64,000 nt of DNA. Origin: Alosa alosa. Its lineage: Eukaryota > Chordata > Actinopteri > Clupeiformes > Clupeidae. The position numbers and the translations under genes were made by a program. Under the pieces are notes generated by a model, which saw nothing but the letters and a program-made list of their open reading frames with translations, ran no database searches and was not told where the DNA came from. The stretch spans positions 5,650,344 to 5,714,343 of the forward strand of contig NC_063194.1 of NCBI RefSeq assembly GCF_017589495.1, given 5' to 3'. Below are positions 46,500 through 58,545 of this stretch, one piece after another; position 1 is the first letter of the stretch, and the number at the start of each line of letters is the position of its first letter.

Positions 46500-46597
46500 C
46501 TTAACCATCACCCCTTGCAGCATCAACTAACCGCTGGCGGATCATCAGGGATAAGGGCTTACACCGGGCCGCTGAAGCAAAGCACTGCTGACCAAAA
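46500..46597 (+). other. Candidate 5' non-coding exon of the Pirt-like gene
   Basis: GC-richer text ending ACCAAAA before a GTAAGA donor at 46598, about 310 bases above a CTCCTGCAG acceptor that sits one base before the ATG of the next gene. A single non-coding first exon would fit the known PIRT structure. The 5' limit is a guess. Confidence 0.4.
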
Positions 46598-46910
46598 GTA
46601 AGAGTTGTCCTTGTTTATCTCTAGCTTGCCTATTGGTTTATATAAATATATTATTATGTGTTATTATTATGTGTATTGTCCAATTAACATTTTAAAAATA
46701 TATTCTGAAAATATTGTATGGTATAATAGCCTATTGGGATACTACTTTGACAGTGAGTAAATGGGTCTGCAAATTCTGTAGCTCAAAAATAACAGGGAGC
46801 TTAGTGGATTACTGAAATGATATTTAATGGGAGTAACAGACCTGAACTGTCTGCTGACTCCTTGGGATATAAATGTCTGAGCTCTTTTCCTGTGGTGTCT
46901 CTCCTGCAGA

Positions 46911-47297
46911 ATGCTCCTAGCTGTGGCTGATGACATGAAGCCTGGTACGATGAATTCTGTATCATCCGCCTTTCTGAAGAGGAGTGCCCTCTCTCCAAAA
47001 CATCGCCTTTGGATGGCCTTTCACAAGCCCATCCTGGTCTTGCTGGTTGGGGGGCTTCTTTTTGGCACAGGCACGGCTGCATCCCTGTTGTACTTCACTC
47101 AGCTGGGGAACGTGCCCTACCTGGTGGGACCGGTGCTGCTGTCTGTCGGACTCATGTTTCTGGTGACTGGGCTGGTGTGGATGCCAGTCATCAAGCAAAG
47201 GATGGAGCACAAGGCACTAACACAGATGAATTACAGCAAATTCACCTCAGAGGTGTCTTTTCCCAGCATCTCACAAAGTGTAGATCTGCTGGCCTGA
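46911..47297 (+). CDS. Pirt-like phosphoinositide-interacting membrane protein
   Basis: One coding exon of 128 codons begins one base after a CTCCTGCAG acceptor. Two hydrophobic helices at about 41-63 and 70-94 are joined by a short loop. HKPILVLLVGG, then LVGPVLLSVGLM and LVTGLVWMPVIKQR align well with PIRT (RKPIVIMSVGG, MVGPGFLSLGLM, LVCGLVWVPIIKKK, from memory). The basic end after helix two is where mammalian PIRT binds phosphoinositides; PIRT modulates TRPV1 and TRPM8 in sensory neurons. Here the basic stretch is shorter. The N-terminus is not conserved. ATTAAA at 47659-47664 may end the transcript. Whether this is the PIRT orthologue or an older duplicate lost in mammals is open (see findings). 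Confidence 0.7.
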   Translation: MLLAVADDMKPGTMNSVSSAFLKRSALSPKHRLWMAFHKPILVLLVGGLLFGTGTAASLLYFTQLGNVPYLVGPVLLSVGLMFLVTGLVWMPVIKQRMEHKALTQMNYSKFTSEVSFPSISQSVDLLA

Positions 47298-48500
47298 TGT
47301 GACTGTGTCTTGTGTGTATGTTTGTCACAGTTTGCATTTGTGAAAGTAAGCCATTTTTGTCTAATGGAGATGTAAATTAGTGGATTTTATTTGTGGGACA
47401 TTTTACATCTTTCTGTCAAATGACAACCAAAAAAGGACTTCTTATCTCTTTTGCTATAAGCTGTCATTTTCATTTCTCCCATTGTTGCCAGGGATTGGTT
47501 AATCCCTCCAAACAGGATTACGAAGGCAGAAAATGCTATTGATGTTAGAGGCCATTTGAATGCTGACTCAATCTACTGATTGTATTTCTTATTAATCCTA
47601 ACTCTGATTTGAAACACTGCATTTATCTATTACATTTTTTAATTGTATGTATGTTGAAATTAAATTTACGTTCTTTGTAAGATAAATAGGCTATGACAGA
47701 TGATGTTTTTGTGTCATTTATTCATAGCCACCCCTTACATTGTAGGTCTCCAAGCTCAAAGTAGTCACAAAGTAGCCTATGTACAGTAGTTTACATCATT
47801 TTTGGGTCATTTTGTTGGACAGGGTCGACTGTATTCAAACATTGTTATTTTATTTTAATATAGTAACTATTATGTGTTTTCTATGCATTATTTAAAAAAC
47901 ATATACATATATCATATCGATATATATATATATATACATATATATATAATTTTTATTATTATTATTTATTTATTTATTTTTCAAATAATGCATCGAAAAC
48001 ACATAATGTATATATATATAGGCCTAATGCAAATATATAACTTTGTTTCCCCCAGTGCAGTAGTGACTTTCACAAAGCGCCAATGTACCCCATGTGAATA
48101 TGATTATAAAACATGGTTGGTAACCTATTTATTAAATCTCAAATCCTTAAATTCCAATGGATGGCCATGTAAAAAAAAAAAAAAAAGCTACCACGTCATC
48201 CTAAAAAACCTTCTAAGTTACAATGTAACATCACCCTCATAATGTCTAGAACTACTGGCCTTGCAAGAACGACTGTCCAATGATTACTGCCCTGTACCAC
48301 GATGTCACTATAAATTGTCCAATGACATTCCCATGCAGAAAGAACAAGTGAGTAGTGGGCAGGAAGCTATCTGACCGAGAGGGGGGAAGTGCTGTTGCTA
48401 TCATTGTTGTCACACACCCAACGAAACTTTTTGTCACGATTTAGCTAATGATATATGACAGAAGTATCGGTAATTACAGAATTAAGTTACATGATTGACA
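47298..48500. other. Pirt-like 3' UTR and intergenic DNA up to nde1
   Basis: The 3' UTR probably reaches about 47690. From 47880 to 48030 the sequence is TA-rich simple repeat. An A-run lies at 48171-48186. No gene is recognised. Confidence 0.5.
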
Positions 48501-48529
48501 TATTGATGTAACAGAGGCACCATTCGTCT

Positions 48530-48588
48530 GATTTCACGTACAGAAGTACCGCTATATCTCTTCAGGACGTTTGAGACCTACTGAAGAG
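48530..48588 (+). other. Candidate nde1 non-coding first exon
   Basis: A GTAAGT donor follows CTGAAGAG at 48588, and the next good acceptor (TTATTCAG at 49472) begins the exon with the nde1 ATG. The 5' end is not defined. This is inferred from splice signals only. Confidence 0.4.
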
Positions 48589-49487
48589 GTAAGTGTCGAG
48601 CTAGTTAGCATTAGCCAAGCCGCTTGGGTAGCGGTTCGAGACTATTATTTCCTTGCTTTTAAATGGCCAAGAAAATGACAAAGGATTGTCGCCAGGGGAG
48701 TACAAGGTTGTCTGTTACTCAAGTGAAGAAGACTGGGCATCCAAAGTATTATTGCCTTTTCAGCAAGGTGCGCGTTGATTTTTTTAAAGCAGTCTAAAGC
48801 AGGGTTAAATTACGTCTTCGAAAGATCAACAGGTTAAAGAACAACTCAAGAAGTTAACTTGAAACCAACATGCTGGATTTTGGGAGTCACGTTAACGTTT
48901 GGTATCGTTCATAAACTGGCTTGGTTTGCTGTTAACGAGGAACCTGTGTCAGAATGTTATTTTATTATAACGTGAAATAAAAGGCTTGTGAATACTTTGC
49001 GTAGTGAGTATAAATTAGACGTCTTGGTTTATGATAACGAGCATGGACGAGATGCCACTTGCCGGTTAATTCGGACAGTTGCTCATAAAGTTCTTTCTGG
49101 ATTATGGAACACAACCATCTCGTCGCGTCATCTCCTGGGATACGAAGTTAATTTAGTTGTCCAGCGAAGTCCGTACTACTAACCGACTGTCTAAATACTA
49201 AAATGTTAAACTTTTGACACACCCTGTGTGGGGATTCCTCAAATAACGTTTTGTCATAATGATGACTTCCTCCATTCCTCGCATTTTTACGTGGACAGTT
49301 TGGCGTAATGTACACCGGTTTCCAGTGCAGTTTGCCGCGCCTGGATTTAAAGCATAGTCCGACAGATTACGGTGATTTGCAGTTTAATTTTGTGGATTTA
49401 ACAAGTCTATTAATGCGTGGTTATTGGATTACTGTCAGCTGATGTATTACTACTTGCTGGTCTTTTATTCAGGTTGTAGACATCGAT

Positions 49488-49798
49488 ATGAGTGATTCCG
49501 AGCCACCGAAGTTTGTGTCCATTGAAGATGAGAGAGACTACTGGAGGGAGCAAGCAGCTCAGCAACAACAAAGGTACCTGGGTGGTGACCGGCTACATGG
49601 CTGAAAACAACCGGTGCTATTTCCCATCGTTCGTGGTCAGAGTGTTTTTGATCATTTTACCGGTATTCTGGTTTAAAATATTGATAATATCACCCTCCTT
49701 GTAATGATCAATTAATTGCTGCTCTCTTGAACTGGCAGAATAAAATATTGCTCTAGTCTATGTATAGACTATAGACACACACACACCTATGACGAGTA

Positions 49799-49851
<53 letters not shown>

Positions 49852-52800
49852 GTAAGTGGTGGTTGAGTTTTATAGACAATGAGAAATGAGCCTTCGCTCT
49901 TGTGTAGGGTGCAAGAGGCACAGGAGGAGCTGCAGGAGTTCCAGCAGATGAGCCGGGACTATGAGGTGGAGCTGGAGACGGAGCTCAAGCAGTGTGAGAC
50001 GCGGAACCGGGAGCTGCTCAACATCAACAACCGTTTACGCATGGAGCTGGAGAACTACAAGGTACCATGCTGACAACGTTCCCTCAGGAGAATTCTGGGA
50101 ACATGCATGAAGTACATTGTAAACGGAGTAACGTAGAACGCAGAAAGTATTGTTTATGCTTTTTAGTCTTGATTGAGCGTCTGAAAGACATTGCTATTGG
50201 ATTTTCTGTCAATGGATTGTGAATATTCATCTGCTCTGTTAGTCTGCAAGTGAAGCAAAAGCTATGTAATCAAATCAAGTAGAATGAACTGGGAAGAAAA
50301 ACACTTTATGTAGATGCGTCATCAAGGTAATCTACAGCGAAGCAATTTTTGGTACTACATTACGTTCTTAGGAGTAGCAGCCATAATCTGTAGTTGGCTT
50401 GATCTTTGAAGGTTCTCCCAGCCAACTAGAGCGGCCAAGCAAAATGTTTACCGTCATGGCTATGTCAGTCAGTGTGTCTTGGCTGTGCCAATATGTGTAT
50501 CCTGCACCAGCATCCCATTGATTCACTGTGATGACATCTCTTCCCCTAGCTTCCTGTTGTGATTGGAGTAGTCTCGAGTGGGGGTTGGTCAAGACCTTTG
50601 AGCTTTGTCAGGCTTTGATTGTGAAACATGCCCCATGTTGTATTTGCCAAGTTCTCATTTATTAGATTAGATTCAACTTTATTGTCATTGTGCAGAGTAC
50701 AAATACAGAGACAACGAAATGCAGTTTGTGTCTAACCAGAAGTGCAAAAAAGCAGAAAAGTGCAATGTGATATACAAAGTAGGTGGTGCATAGACAGGAC
50801 AAAAGATATAGTGTAGTATACAGTTGTTTTCAGAAGGTGGTTTAGAGTAGTAAATTAAATATAAGTAGGTGCAGTGTATTAGCAGTAACATTATAAGAGC
50901 AGAATAAATATGACTATGTAATATGAACAACATGTACAGATATGTGCAATGTAGTGGCAGTACCATTATAGTAGTAGTAAGAACAATATAGATATATGCA
51001 GTGTATTAACAGAATATATTACAGAAAAACTGAATAAATATGGATATTTAGTATGAACCATATAATGGGATGTCCGCCTCCTTGTCCCTGTCAAGGCTGC
51101 CATGGTCGTGGACACTTCAACAGGCAAGGAGGCATCAGGCGGGGGGGCGGGGGGTGATGGGGGCTTAGTTCGTTGGATGTCACTGGGATGCAGAGCTAGA
51201 GTTTAGTAAGGTGACAGCCGCAGGTATGAAGCTTCCTCTGAACCTGGTGGTTCGAGTGCGGAGAGACCTGTAACACCGGAGGGGAGTGGGGTGAACAGTC
51301 TGTGGTTATTTTACTCAAACTCTGAGATCATTGAGGCTTTCATAAGATCCGGTTGTACTGTCTGTGGTTGGAAGATGAGCTGGTGCATCTTGTATCGTTT
51401 AGTTATGCCTGGAGGGAAGGCAATAAGAGCTGCTGACTACAATCACATATTCAGTGATCAACAGTGGCTGATTGAGGTCTAGGAAGCGGCTGATTGAGGT
51501 CTAGGAAGCAGCTGATCTGAGGCCTGTATCTGGAGGGGAAGATGTGAAGAACGTTAAGTCTATGTCGACCTTATGCTAGAGACAGGGGCAAATTATGTTT
51601 TCGCCTGCATTATGTATGGCTACAGAGTCTTCAGGGCTTGTATATCTCTACTGCCTTTTGTACTCTCAGCAGAAAGTAGGTCAACAGTAGGCCAACAGCA
51701 GTTTGGACTGCTTGCCCTGTTAACATCATATTAGGTATGATGATGTGGCTGAACACATACATGCTCATCCTAGATTTCACTTTATTATCTACTTGTATGC
51801 AGGAAGTCCTGTTTTCACAGATTGTAGAAGTTTGTTTTTATGCTGTTTCAATTGCTGTTGTTTCCACATTGTTTCCACAATGACCACATTTTGTTTGTCA
51901 CCATTGAAAACCATGGCAACTGATTGGGTGTCAGACAAACACTCAAAATACTGTTCCAGTTATGTTGTGTTTTCTTTGACCTTGGTGACATCTTTGTGAT
52001 TATTCATTAGGTACATTGCTATCACGTCGGTTGATTGTATGTAAAGAGACGTTACAAGTTACGAGAGTACTCCGAGAGAGTAATTGAGAGAGAACTTGAG
52101 AGAGAACAGGGCTTGGAATGCAATAGAGGGAGGTCTTGACATGCCTAAACATGGGAGGGCATTTTTGTGGTGTTTCCCCCCATTTAGAGTTTGTCCACAC
52201 ATAGCTGTTGACAAGGTTATACTTTATCCAAGATGTAATCCACACTTGAATCTGAGCAAAAGCTGGCAGCTACCCTTTTAGTTGACTTTCTGAAGAGATG
52301 CTGGTTTGGGTTGATGGGGGAGTGCTCCTGCTCTTGCTCTCAAGCAGAGATGGTGCTATCATTCTCTGTGTGTGTGTGTGTGTAGGAGAAATACGAGACC
52401 CAACACTCGGAGGCCGTCAGACACATCTCCACTCTGGAGGGGGACCTGGCCGAGACGACGGCCATCAAGGACCAGCTGCACAAGTACATTCGGGAGCTGG
52501 AGCAGGCCAATGATGACCTGGAAAGAGCCAAGAGGTGGGAATTGATAATCATACTGCTCTCGTATGGTTTTTCCATTTGTGTTCTATAAGTATATATATT
52601 CTTTTGATCCCGTGAGCACACACTAATCCCGGCACAGTGAGCTGCCTGCATCAACAGCGGCGCTAGGGGAACAGTGAGGGGTTAGGTGCCTTGCTCAAGG
52701 GCACTTAAGCCGTTCCTACTGGTCGGGGTTCGAACCGACAACCCTCCGGTTACAAGTCCGAAGTGCTAACCAGTAGGCCACGGCTGCTCTATATAGCCTA

Positions 52801-55800
52801 TATCACAAAATGCATGCTGCAAAAATGCATACATTTCCCTGGCATTTATTGCACTGAAAAAGTCTTACATACAGGCGATAAGGGACCTGTGTTTTTAGGG
52901 ACTCCGATATTTTGTTATTAGATGTTTTAGGCTGCGGTAGGCTGCTGTGCCGTGGGATTATTTTTTTTCACTGTCAAATGTGTGCTCTAGCACATTTATA
53001 CAGTGAACTGTATCATACCTGCCATGTAAGCACACTACTCTCTAACCATAGCTGTAAAAGTGTCTTATAACAACATGTACTTAAAATAAGTGCAGTGTAT
53101 CAACTCATGAATTCAGTATTAAATATAAATACACATAGCACCGCATGCTACATTAGATAAAGTTGGGTCGAGTGGCTGCCTGCTTTCTGTGACCCAGGAA
53201 TTTGGAATGAACTGTTACCAATCATTTCTGTGCTCCTGTAGGGCCACCATTATGTCTCTGGAGGATTTTGAGCAGAGGATGAACAGTGTGATCGAGAGAA
53301 ACGCCTTCCTGGAGAGTGAGCTGGATGAGAAGGAGAACCTGCTGGAGTCGGTGCAGAGACTTAAGGACGAGGCCAGAGGTACTCACCTGATGATGTCTCA
53401 CTAAAATTAAAGGCAGGGCCAGTTTGCTCTACGTGGATTAAGCCTATTCCTAGGCTAATATAAAAAGCATCCTCGGAGACCTTGAGCTCATCCAAAAAAC
53501 AGAAAGACTGTTACCCCCACCCACCCCCCTTCTCGGGGTTCCTTTTTTTTGCGTGTCTGCAATTCAGCAACAGTAACTTAAAAATAGAATTAAGTATAAA
53601 AGGAGCAGAGCCTGAGGCTGAGCTGAAGTGTCTCCCCCATGTAAAGGGTGAGATTGGCAGGGCAGTGTGGGCCTGGTGCCTCCCGGTCAGCTCTGCTGTT
53701 AGGACCTGAAAGGCTTCTTTGTATCTCAGATGTAACAGGCTGTGTTTGTATTTTCGCTGTCTCTGGGTTGGTTTGTTCTATCTGTGTGTGTGTGGGTTGT
53801 GTCTCTGTCTATGCAAACTGGTCTGTGTGTCTCGATTGTTTCTGTATGATCTGAGTTCCTCTGTGTGTTTGACTTGCGCACTTTGTTTGATCTGTGTGTG
53901 TGTGTGTGTGCGTGCGTGTGTGTGTAGACCTGAGACAGGAGCTAGCTGTGAAGCAGAAGCAGGAGCGACGGCCGTCTCTCAGCCTCACTAAAGACACTGA
54001 CGTGGCAGAGCCTACACCCCCTCCCTCTAGACCTACGTCTGCGCTGCCCACTCCCTCCAGACCTACGTCTGCGCTGCCCACTCCCTCCAGACCCACCTCT
54101 GCTCTCCCCACCTCCTTCAACACGCCTCCAGGCTCACAGAGCAGAGGTAAGCAAGTGTTTATAATCTATTTAGATGGGAATTTCCCATCTAAAACCAAGC
54201 AATAATAACCAACAGGAGCGGGATAATGGACTTCATGCCGTTCGGCTATACAAAGTTAATACACTTTTCTCGATGGAACTCCACTTCGCATCGGGCCGTT
54301 TTACTATCTAGATTCTAGAACGTGTATTAACTTTGTACAGTCGAATGGAGTGTCGTCCATTATCCCTTACGTATAACTCAAGTCTCTGTAAAATGTGGAC
54401 GGCATGGCGTGGCGCGGCATGGCCAGAATTGATTGACCATATCAGCAAAGATAGTGTCAGAGAGTCTACACAGGAAGTGTTTTTTGGAACCAGAGTGTGC
54501 ATGCTAAACAGGAGATCAGACTGGTTACCCTCTGGATTGCACATGAATTACATATTTGGGTAAATAAAAAAAGAAAATGCCTTTTTTTTTTAGTTACTTC
54601 CAGTGGCTTCACTTTTGACTGCTTAGACTGTAAATAGTTTTTACAGTCACTGATGTAACTACAAGGTTTGGAGGAGGATTTCATACTTTGATTACCTGTA
54701 ATTATCTATTTGTAATACTGGTTGTCTTATTCCTGTGTGTGTGTGTGTGTGTGTCAGTCATTCCAGGTGAGGGTTTGGTCGGAAGCCCTCTTACTACCTC
54801 TGCGCGTATATCGGCTCTGAACATCGTTGGGGAGCTGTTGAGGAAAGTTGGGGTGAGTCTGCTGTTTTTGTGCCTCACCAGATCATCAGGCCTTAAGGGC
54901 CCTGTGGTTTTCCCATACAAGCCTTTAGTCACTTGATCGGGGGAATCACCACTGGTGTGTAACTGTGTGTGTGTGTTCGTTCACTAGCGCTTCTGTGTCT
55001 CCCGCTGGCACAGTGGGTCCCCATCATCTGGCTCTAGAGGGCCTTGCTCTTTTGGTATTTACCACCAGTCATGTGCTAGTGCAGGACCAGGAGCTTAATT
55101 GTAATGGATGAGGGCTCTGTCTCCAGTAAGCCCTGAGTCCCCATCCTGATGGTTAGCACTCGGCCACATTCTGGCCCGTCCTCGTCCTCTTGATCACTTT
55201 CTGTGTATTTAGTTATATATACAGCTCTGGAAATAATTAAAGAGACCACTGCGCAGTTTTCTGATGTCATCCTACGGTTGCTGAGGGACATTCGTTGACG
55301 GTCATAATCAAATTTGCAGTGGTCTCTTAATTTTTTCCGGAGCTGTATACTTTTGGGGCTTTTTGCCTTAATGCCTTTGACAGTGAAGTATGACTGGAAG
55401 CAAGTGAGAGAGCGAGATGGGGTAGGATCGGGAAATGACCCAGGTCAGACTCGAACCCAGGTCCCCATGGGCACTTGGACCCAAGTGTGGTACGGGTGCT
55501 GTAGCCAGTTACATTTTTATGCAGTGATGGTGCAATGACAAGATATGTTTCATGTCTGGTATTTCTAGACACTTCATCATACGTCCTTTCATTTTGATCA
55601 TAGAAATTCGATATGCTGCACATTAAGAGATGAGAATGATAAAACTGGTGTAGTAATCATCTCCCCCATGGTGTTGTAGAACCTCGAGTCGAAGCTGGCC
55701 ACCTGCCGAGAGCTGCGCGTCAGCGACAAGTCGGAGAGCCGGCAGAATCTTCCTGCATCCTCGGGGATGCCCGGAAACCAGCGGGAGAGTCCTGACATGC

Positions 55801-56375
55801 AGGCCAACACCAACGGGCTCTACGAGAAGGGGTGAGGCGCTGAGGGGTGGCATCTTGACTCTCCACTATTCCTGTTCACTCATGCGCAGAAAAGGTTCGA
55901 CTTTTCTTTAGAGCCCATTGTGTTAAACGCAGCTGGAGAAGGCTTCAAGCAGAAGTTTAAATGGGCTGTTGACTGTGATGGATGTGTTTGGACTCGTCTG
56001 AAACACCCAGCAAGCAGTGCTCTCCATAGGCATAAGCATGCGCTAGGCTAGACATTGTGATATGCCGTATGGTATGGTACACTGTTATTGTATTTTGATG
56101 TCTATCGTGTGTTCTCTCTTTATGTCAAGTAATGGCCTATTTTTTTTTTTTTTAAAGTTCTGTCGGGGATGAGCAAGCCAATCTTTCAGTGCACTTGCCC
56201 AACATAACAAACACATGTATCCTATGAATCTCGTTTGTTTGATAGGAATTGCGATATATATTTTATTTATTTGTTAATGTTCAAAGTGTCACTATAGATT
56301 TTTGTCTTCTCTCCCACTGTTTTCAGATTGGTGAGGCGGTTAGATTTTGGACCGGGACCTAAGATTCTCCTATGA
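49488..56375 (+). CDS. nde1: NDE1, nudE dynein-regulator
   Basis: Eight coding exons: 49488-49573, 49908-50061, 52386-52534, 53242-53378, 53928-54146, 54758-54852, 55680-55831, 56327-56375. Phases agree, 1041 bases, 346 aa, matching NDE1 length. The N-terminal half is a long coiled coil (LIS1 and dynein intermediate-chain binding) with highly conserved YIRELEQANDDLERAKR, RATIMSLEDFEQR and RNAFLESELDEKENLLESVQ. The middle is Pro/Ser/Thr-rich and carries a duplicated ten-residue unit. SARISALNIVGELLRKVG near residue 265 is the conserved C-terminal helix. It scaffolds LIS1 and dynein at centrosomes and kinetochores during neural progenitor division. The end VRRLDFGPGPKILL resembles NDEL1-type endings. 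The order next to myh11 supports nde1 over ndel1. Confidence 0.95.
49780..49845. repeat. (CA)n microsatellite in nde1
   Basis: A CA tract with two interruptions, about 60 bases upstream of the exon at 49908. Confidence 0.9.
50660..51330 (-). mobile_element. 5'-truncated LINE 3' end in nde1
   Basis: On the minus strand the element ends TGACAATAAAGTTGAATC plus TAATC repeats (50663-50692). Upstream, near 51290-51200, a decayed copy of the LINE ORF2 end (LTPLPSG, then SALEPPGSEEASYL) is followed by an AT-rich 3' UTR. It is a relic of an L2-like element of a different family from 1905-2690. Confidence 0.7.
52613..52792 (-). mobile_element. tRNA-derived SINE in nde1 intron
   Basis: On the minus strand, from 52792: GCAGCCGTGGCCTACTGG and TTAGCACTTCGGACTTGTAA form the tRNA-like head, with anticodon-loop CTTGTAA, that is a threonine TGT type. 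GGTTCGAACCCC is a perfect B-box. The body includes TGCCCTTGAGCAAGGCAC, a stretch common in fish SINEs. It is not a functional tRNA gene: the acceptor stem does not close. Confidence 0.8.
54031..54090 (+). repeat. nde1: Perfect 30-bp tandem duplication inside the nde1 coding sequence
   Basis: Positions 54031-54060 and 54061-54090 are identical. Each adds ten residues of the form RPTSALPTPS near residue 210-230. A third diverged unit follows at 54091-54120. Confidence 0.95.
54214..54366. mobile_element. Short palindromic element in nde1 intron 6
   Basis: GGATAATGGAC, TACAAAGTTAATACAC and their mirrors GTGTATTAACTTTGTACA and GTCCATTATCC form a hairpin with a loop containing GCATCGGGCCG. No clear flanking duplication is seen. 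Confidence 0.7.
55222..55345. mobile_element. 124-bp TA-flanked inverted-repeat element
   Basis: TA on each side (55220-55221, 55346-55347) and ends CAGCTCTGGAAATAATTAA and TTAATTTTTTCCGGAGCTG. It is a Tc1/mariner-type miniature element seen widely in teleosts. It directly precedes the SINE copy at 55351. Confidence 0.85.
55351..55510 (-). mobile_element. tRNA-derived SINE copy in nde1 intron 7
   Basis: Same family as 45195-45375. On the minus strand: GGTCCCCATGG region, then CTGGGTTCGAGTCTGACC (B-box like), a body with CCCATCTCGCTCTC, and the tail AGGCAAAAAGCCCC. Confidence 0.7.
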
Positions 56376-58475
56376 GCTCTGGTACTTCACCCCATACTGC
56401 ACTCGTGTGACTGACCCCCCCCACCCTTCCTCCCCACTCCTGGAAGGCAGACTCCTCAGCCGCTCCACCCTCTGCCTGCTGCAGTGTTCCTTCCTCATCC
56501 CTTCCCACTGTGGAGGAACCGAGCTCTTGATGAAGCTGGCCAGGAGTTCTTTTTTTGCGCACATGCACTGAGAAACACAACTGCACAACTGAGCAGAAAG
56601 AAAAGGAGGAGGAATTTTCATCTTAAGACTCTGGTGACTTGTACTCATTCCCTCAAGTCTGCCCTAACATTCTTTTAATCCACAGCATTACATTTGCCTT
56701 TCATGTACTGATCAAGTGAGACCACTAAGTTCAACAATGAGAAGACTTTTTTTTTTTTTTTTACTGCAGACAGCTCAACTCTGTGTGTGTGTGACATGTT
56801 CTTGTTTTTAACACACTGGAGTTCCCTTTGGAAGCTGGTGGTCTACACTTCTTTTTGCACTCTTTTAGTTTTTTTCCTGACGAGATATTCTCTCTGATGA
56901 ATGATGATGAAATGGTTATGAGTTACTAGAACCGATTGGAGTCGTTAAGAGCTAATTAGAATAGATGGAGTGAGAAAGTGGAAGTAAGGATGAGGAAGGA
57001 AATAAATGAACCCTGCACAGACAAGTAGGAACGGAAACTGCGCGAGCGAGAGAGAGAGGGGAAGGTAGAGAGAGGGTGAATGTGTTTACTGTAATGATGG
57101 GAGCAGAATGGCTGGCGAAGCAGACTCTCATCTTTATGTGATAGCTCTGGCTATCTGCATTAAGAGTTACTGAATTACTTTGTGGTATATGAAATGAATT
57201 GTAAGTGGATGTCAGTCAGATTATTTTTGTTTGTTTTTGGTTATGTTTGTGGGATCATCCCCCCCCCCCCCTTTACTGTTCCCTTATATCATTTATCTTA
57301 CTAACACAGCAGAATTATTAAGTAGCCTAACATGGGGGGAGAGAGACCGTATTGTTGGTTATTACTGCTTTGATTTAGATGTTGTCTCAACTAGAATGTT
57401 GAGATGTCGTCGTGTTGTCTCGAGCTTGTTTTTCCAAGTTGTGTGTGTGTGTGTGTGACTTGCTGCTGTTTTAATGTGTTTTTGTAAAACGTGTTGAACG
57501 TCTCAGGGTTTGTTGTGGGAATATTTAGCAGGAGGAATGATTAGGCCTATATTAACAAACTTACTGGGACAATGTGTTGAGTCCCCCTAATGCTACTCTT
57601 AAAGCCTTGTTCTCTTGTACACAATTGATAGACTGTTTGTTACACCCAAAGGCCTTGTAGACTCATCATAACTGGAAAGGTGTACTATTTTTATAAAGAT
57701 CTAAACTTGGTGTGCCTTAAAAAGTGTTAGGAATTCTAAGCCTTAAAGTATATTTGAGGAGTAAGGTACAATATTTGGGCCTTCCTCAGTGTTAATGTTT
57801 TTCTGTTACCTCAAGTGTTATGGTTTCTGTTGGGAGAGAACAGACTGAAAAAGTTTGTATTTTTTTAAAAACGTCTCGAGTCTCGGTCTCTGAGCCAATA
57901 AGTGTATATCTCTCACTGCAGAGGGAGGGGTGTTTAGAATGTTATGAAATATGAATACTTCAGTGAAGGGTATGTGTGTTTTATGTTAAAAAGATGGGAA
58001 TCGAAGAGAGAATAGAGTTCATTTGCTTTGTTCCTTCTCACATCTTTCCCCCTTAGTGGCACCAGATTACTGTAGACTTGCTGATGTATAGATATACTTC
58101 TGTACTTATTCATGTGGCTGATGGATAGGAATCAGTAGGTTGATGTAGGAGAGTAGGCTTTGTAGCTTTAACTAACTTACGCCTTATCTCGGCATTTGAA
58201 AAAGTGTCTCCATACCTGTTAAACATTCCAGTTGGTGTGTGTCTGAAACAGGCGCCGTGTTTGCCATTGGGTTTGCGTCACTGTCGCTGAAATCCAGACG
58301 TGTCACGGTGATGGTTGGTGTGGCTTTGTGCGTCACTGTGTGTAGTCTGTTCACTTGTAAGTGCTTCTTACTCTGCAAAGCAATAGACTCTCTTGTCCTC
58401 TTAACCTGAGGTGTTGTATTTATTAATGCAAGGATCCTACCAAATGGGCACAATAAAGATCATATGAAGCATTTG
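56376..58475 (+). other. nde1 3' UTR
   Basis: It runs from the TGA at 56373-56375 to AATAAA at 58452-58457. This is about 2.1 kb with no other gene. It contains C-, T- and GT-runs. A GTT repeat (58474-58497) marks the end. Confidence 0.65.
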
Positions 58476-58545
58476 TTGTTGTTGTTGTTGTTGTTGTCGT
58501 CATGATGTTTACATGATTCGTTATAGAGTGAAACAGACAGGTTGA

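Noticed and set aside
48500..49487. miR-484 hairpin, which lies in the 5' exon of human NDE1
   Set aside because: I looked for the mature sequence on both strands here and did not find it.
52613..52792. A functional tRNA-Thr gene
   Set aside because: The T-loop and anticodon loop are present, but the acceptor stem does not pair and a SINE body follows. It is a SINE head.
53809..54123. Minus-strand repeat protein (EVGRAEVGLEGVGSADVGL type)
   Set aside because: It is the antisense of the nde1 exon 6 tandem duplication.
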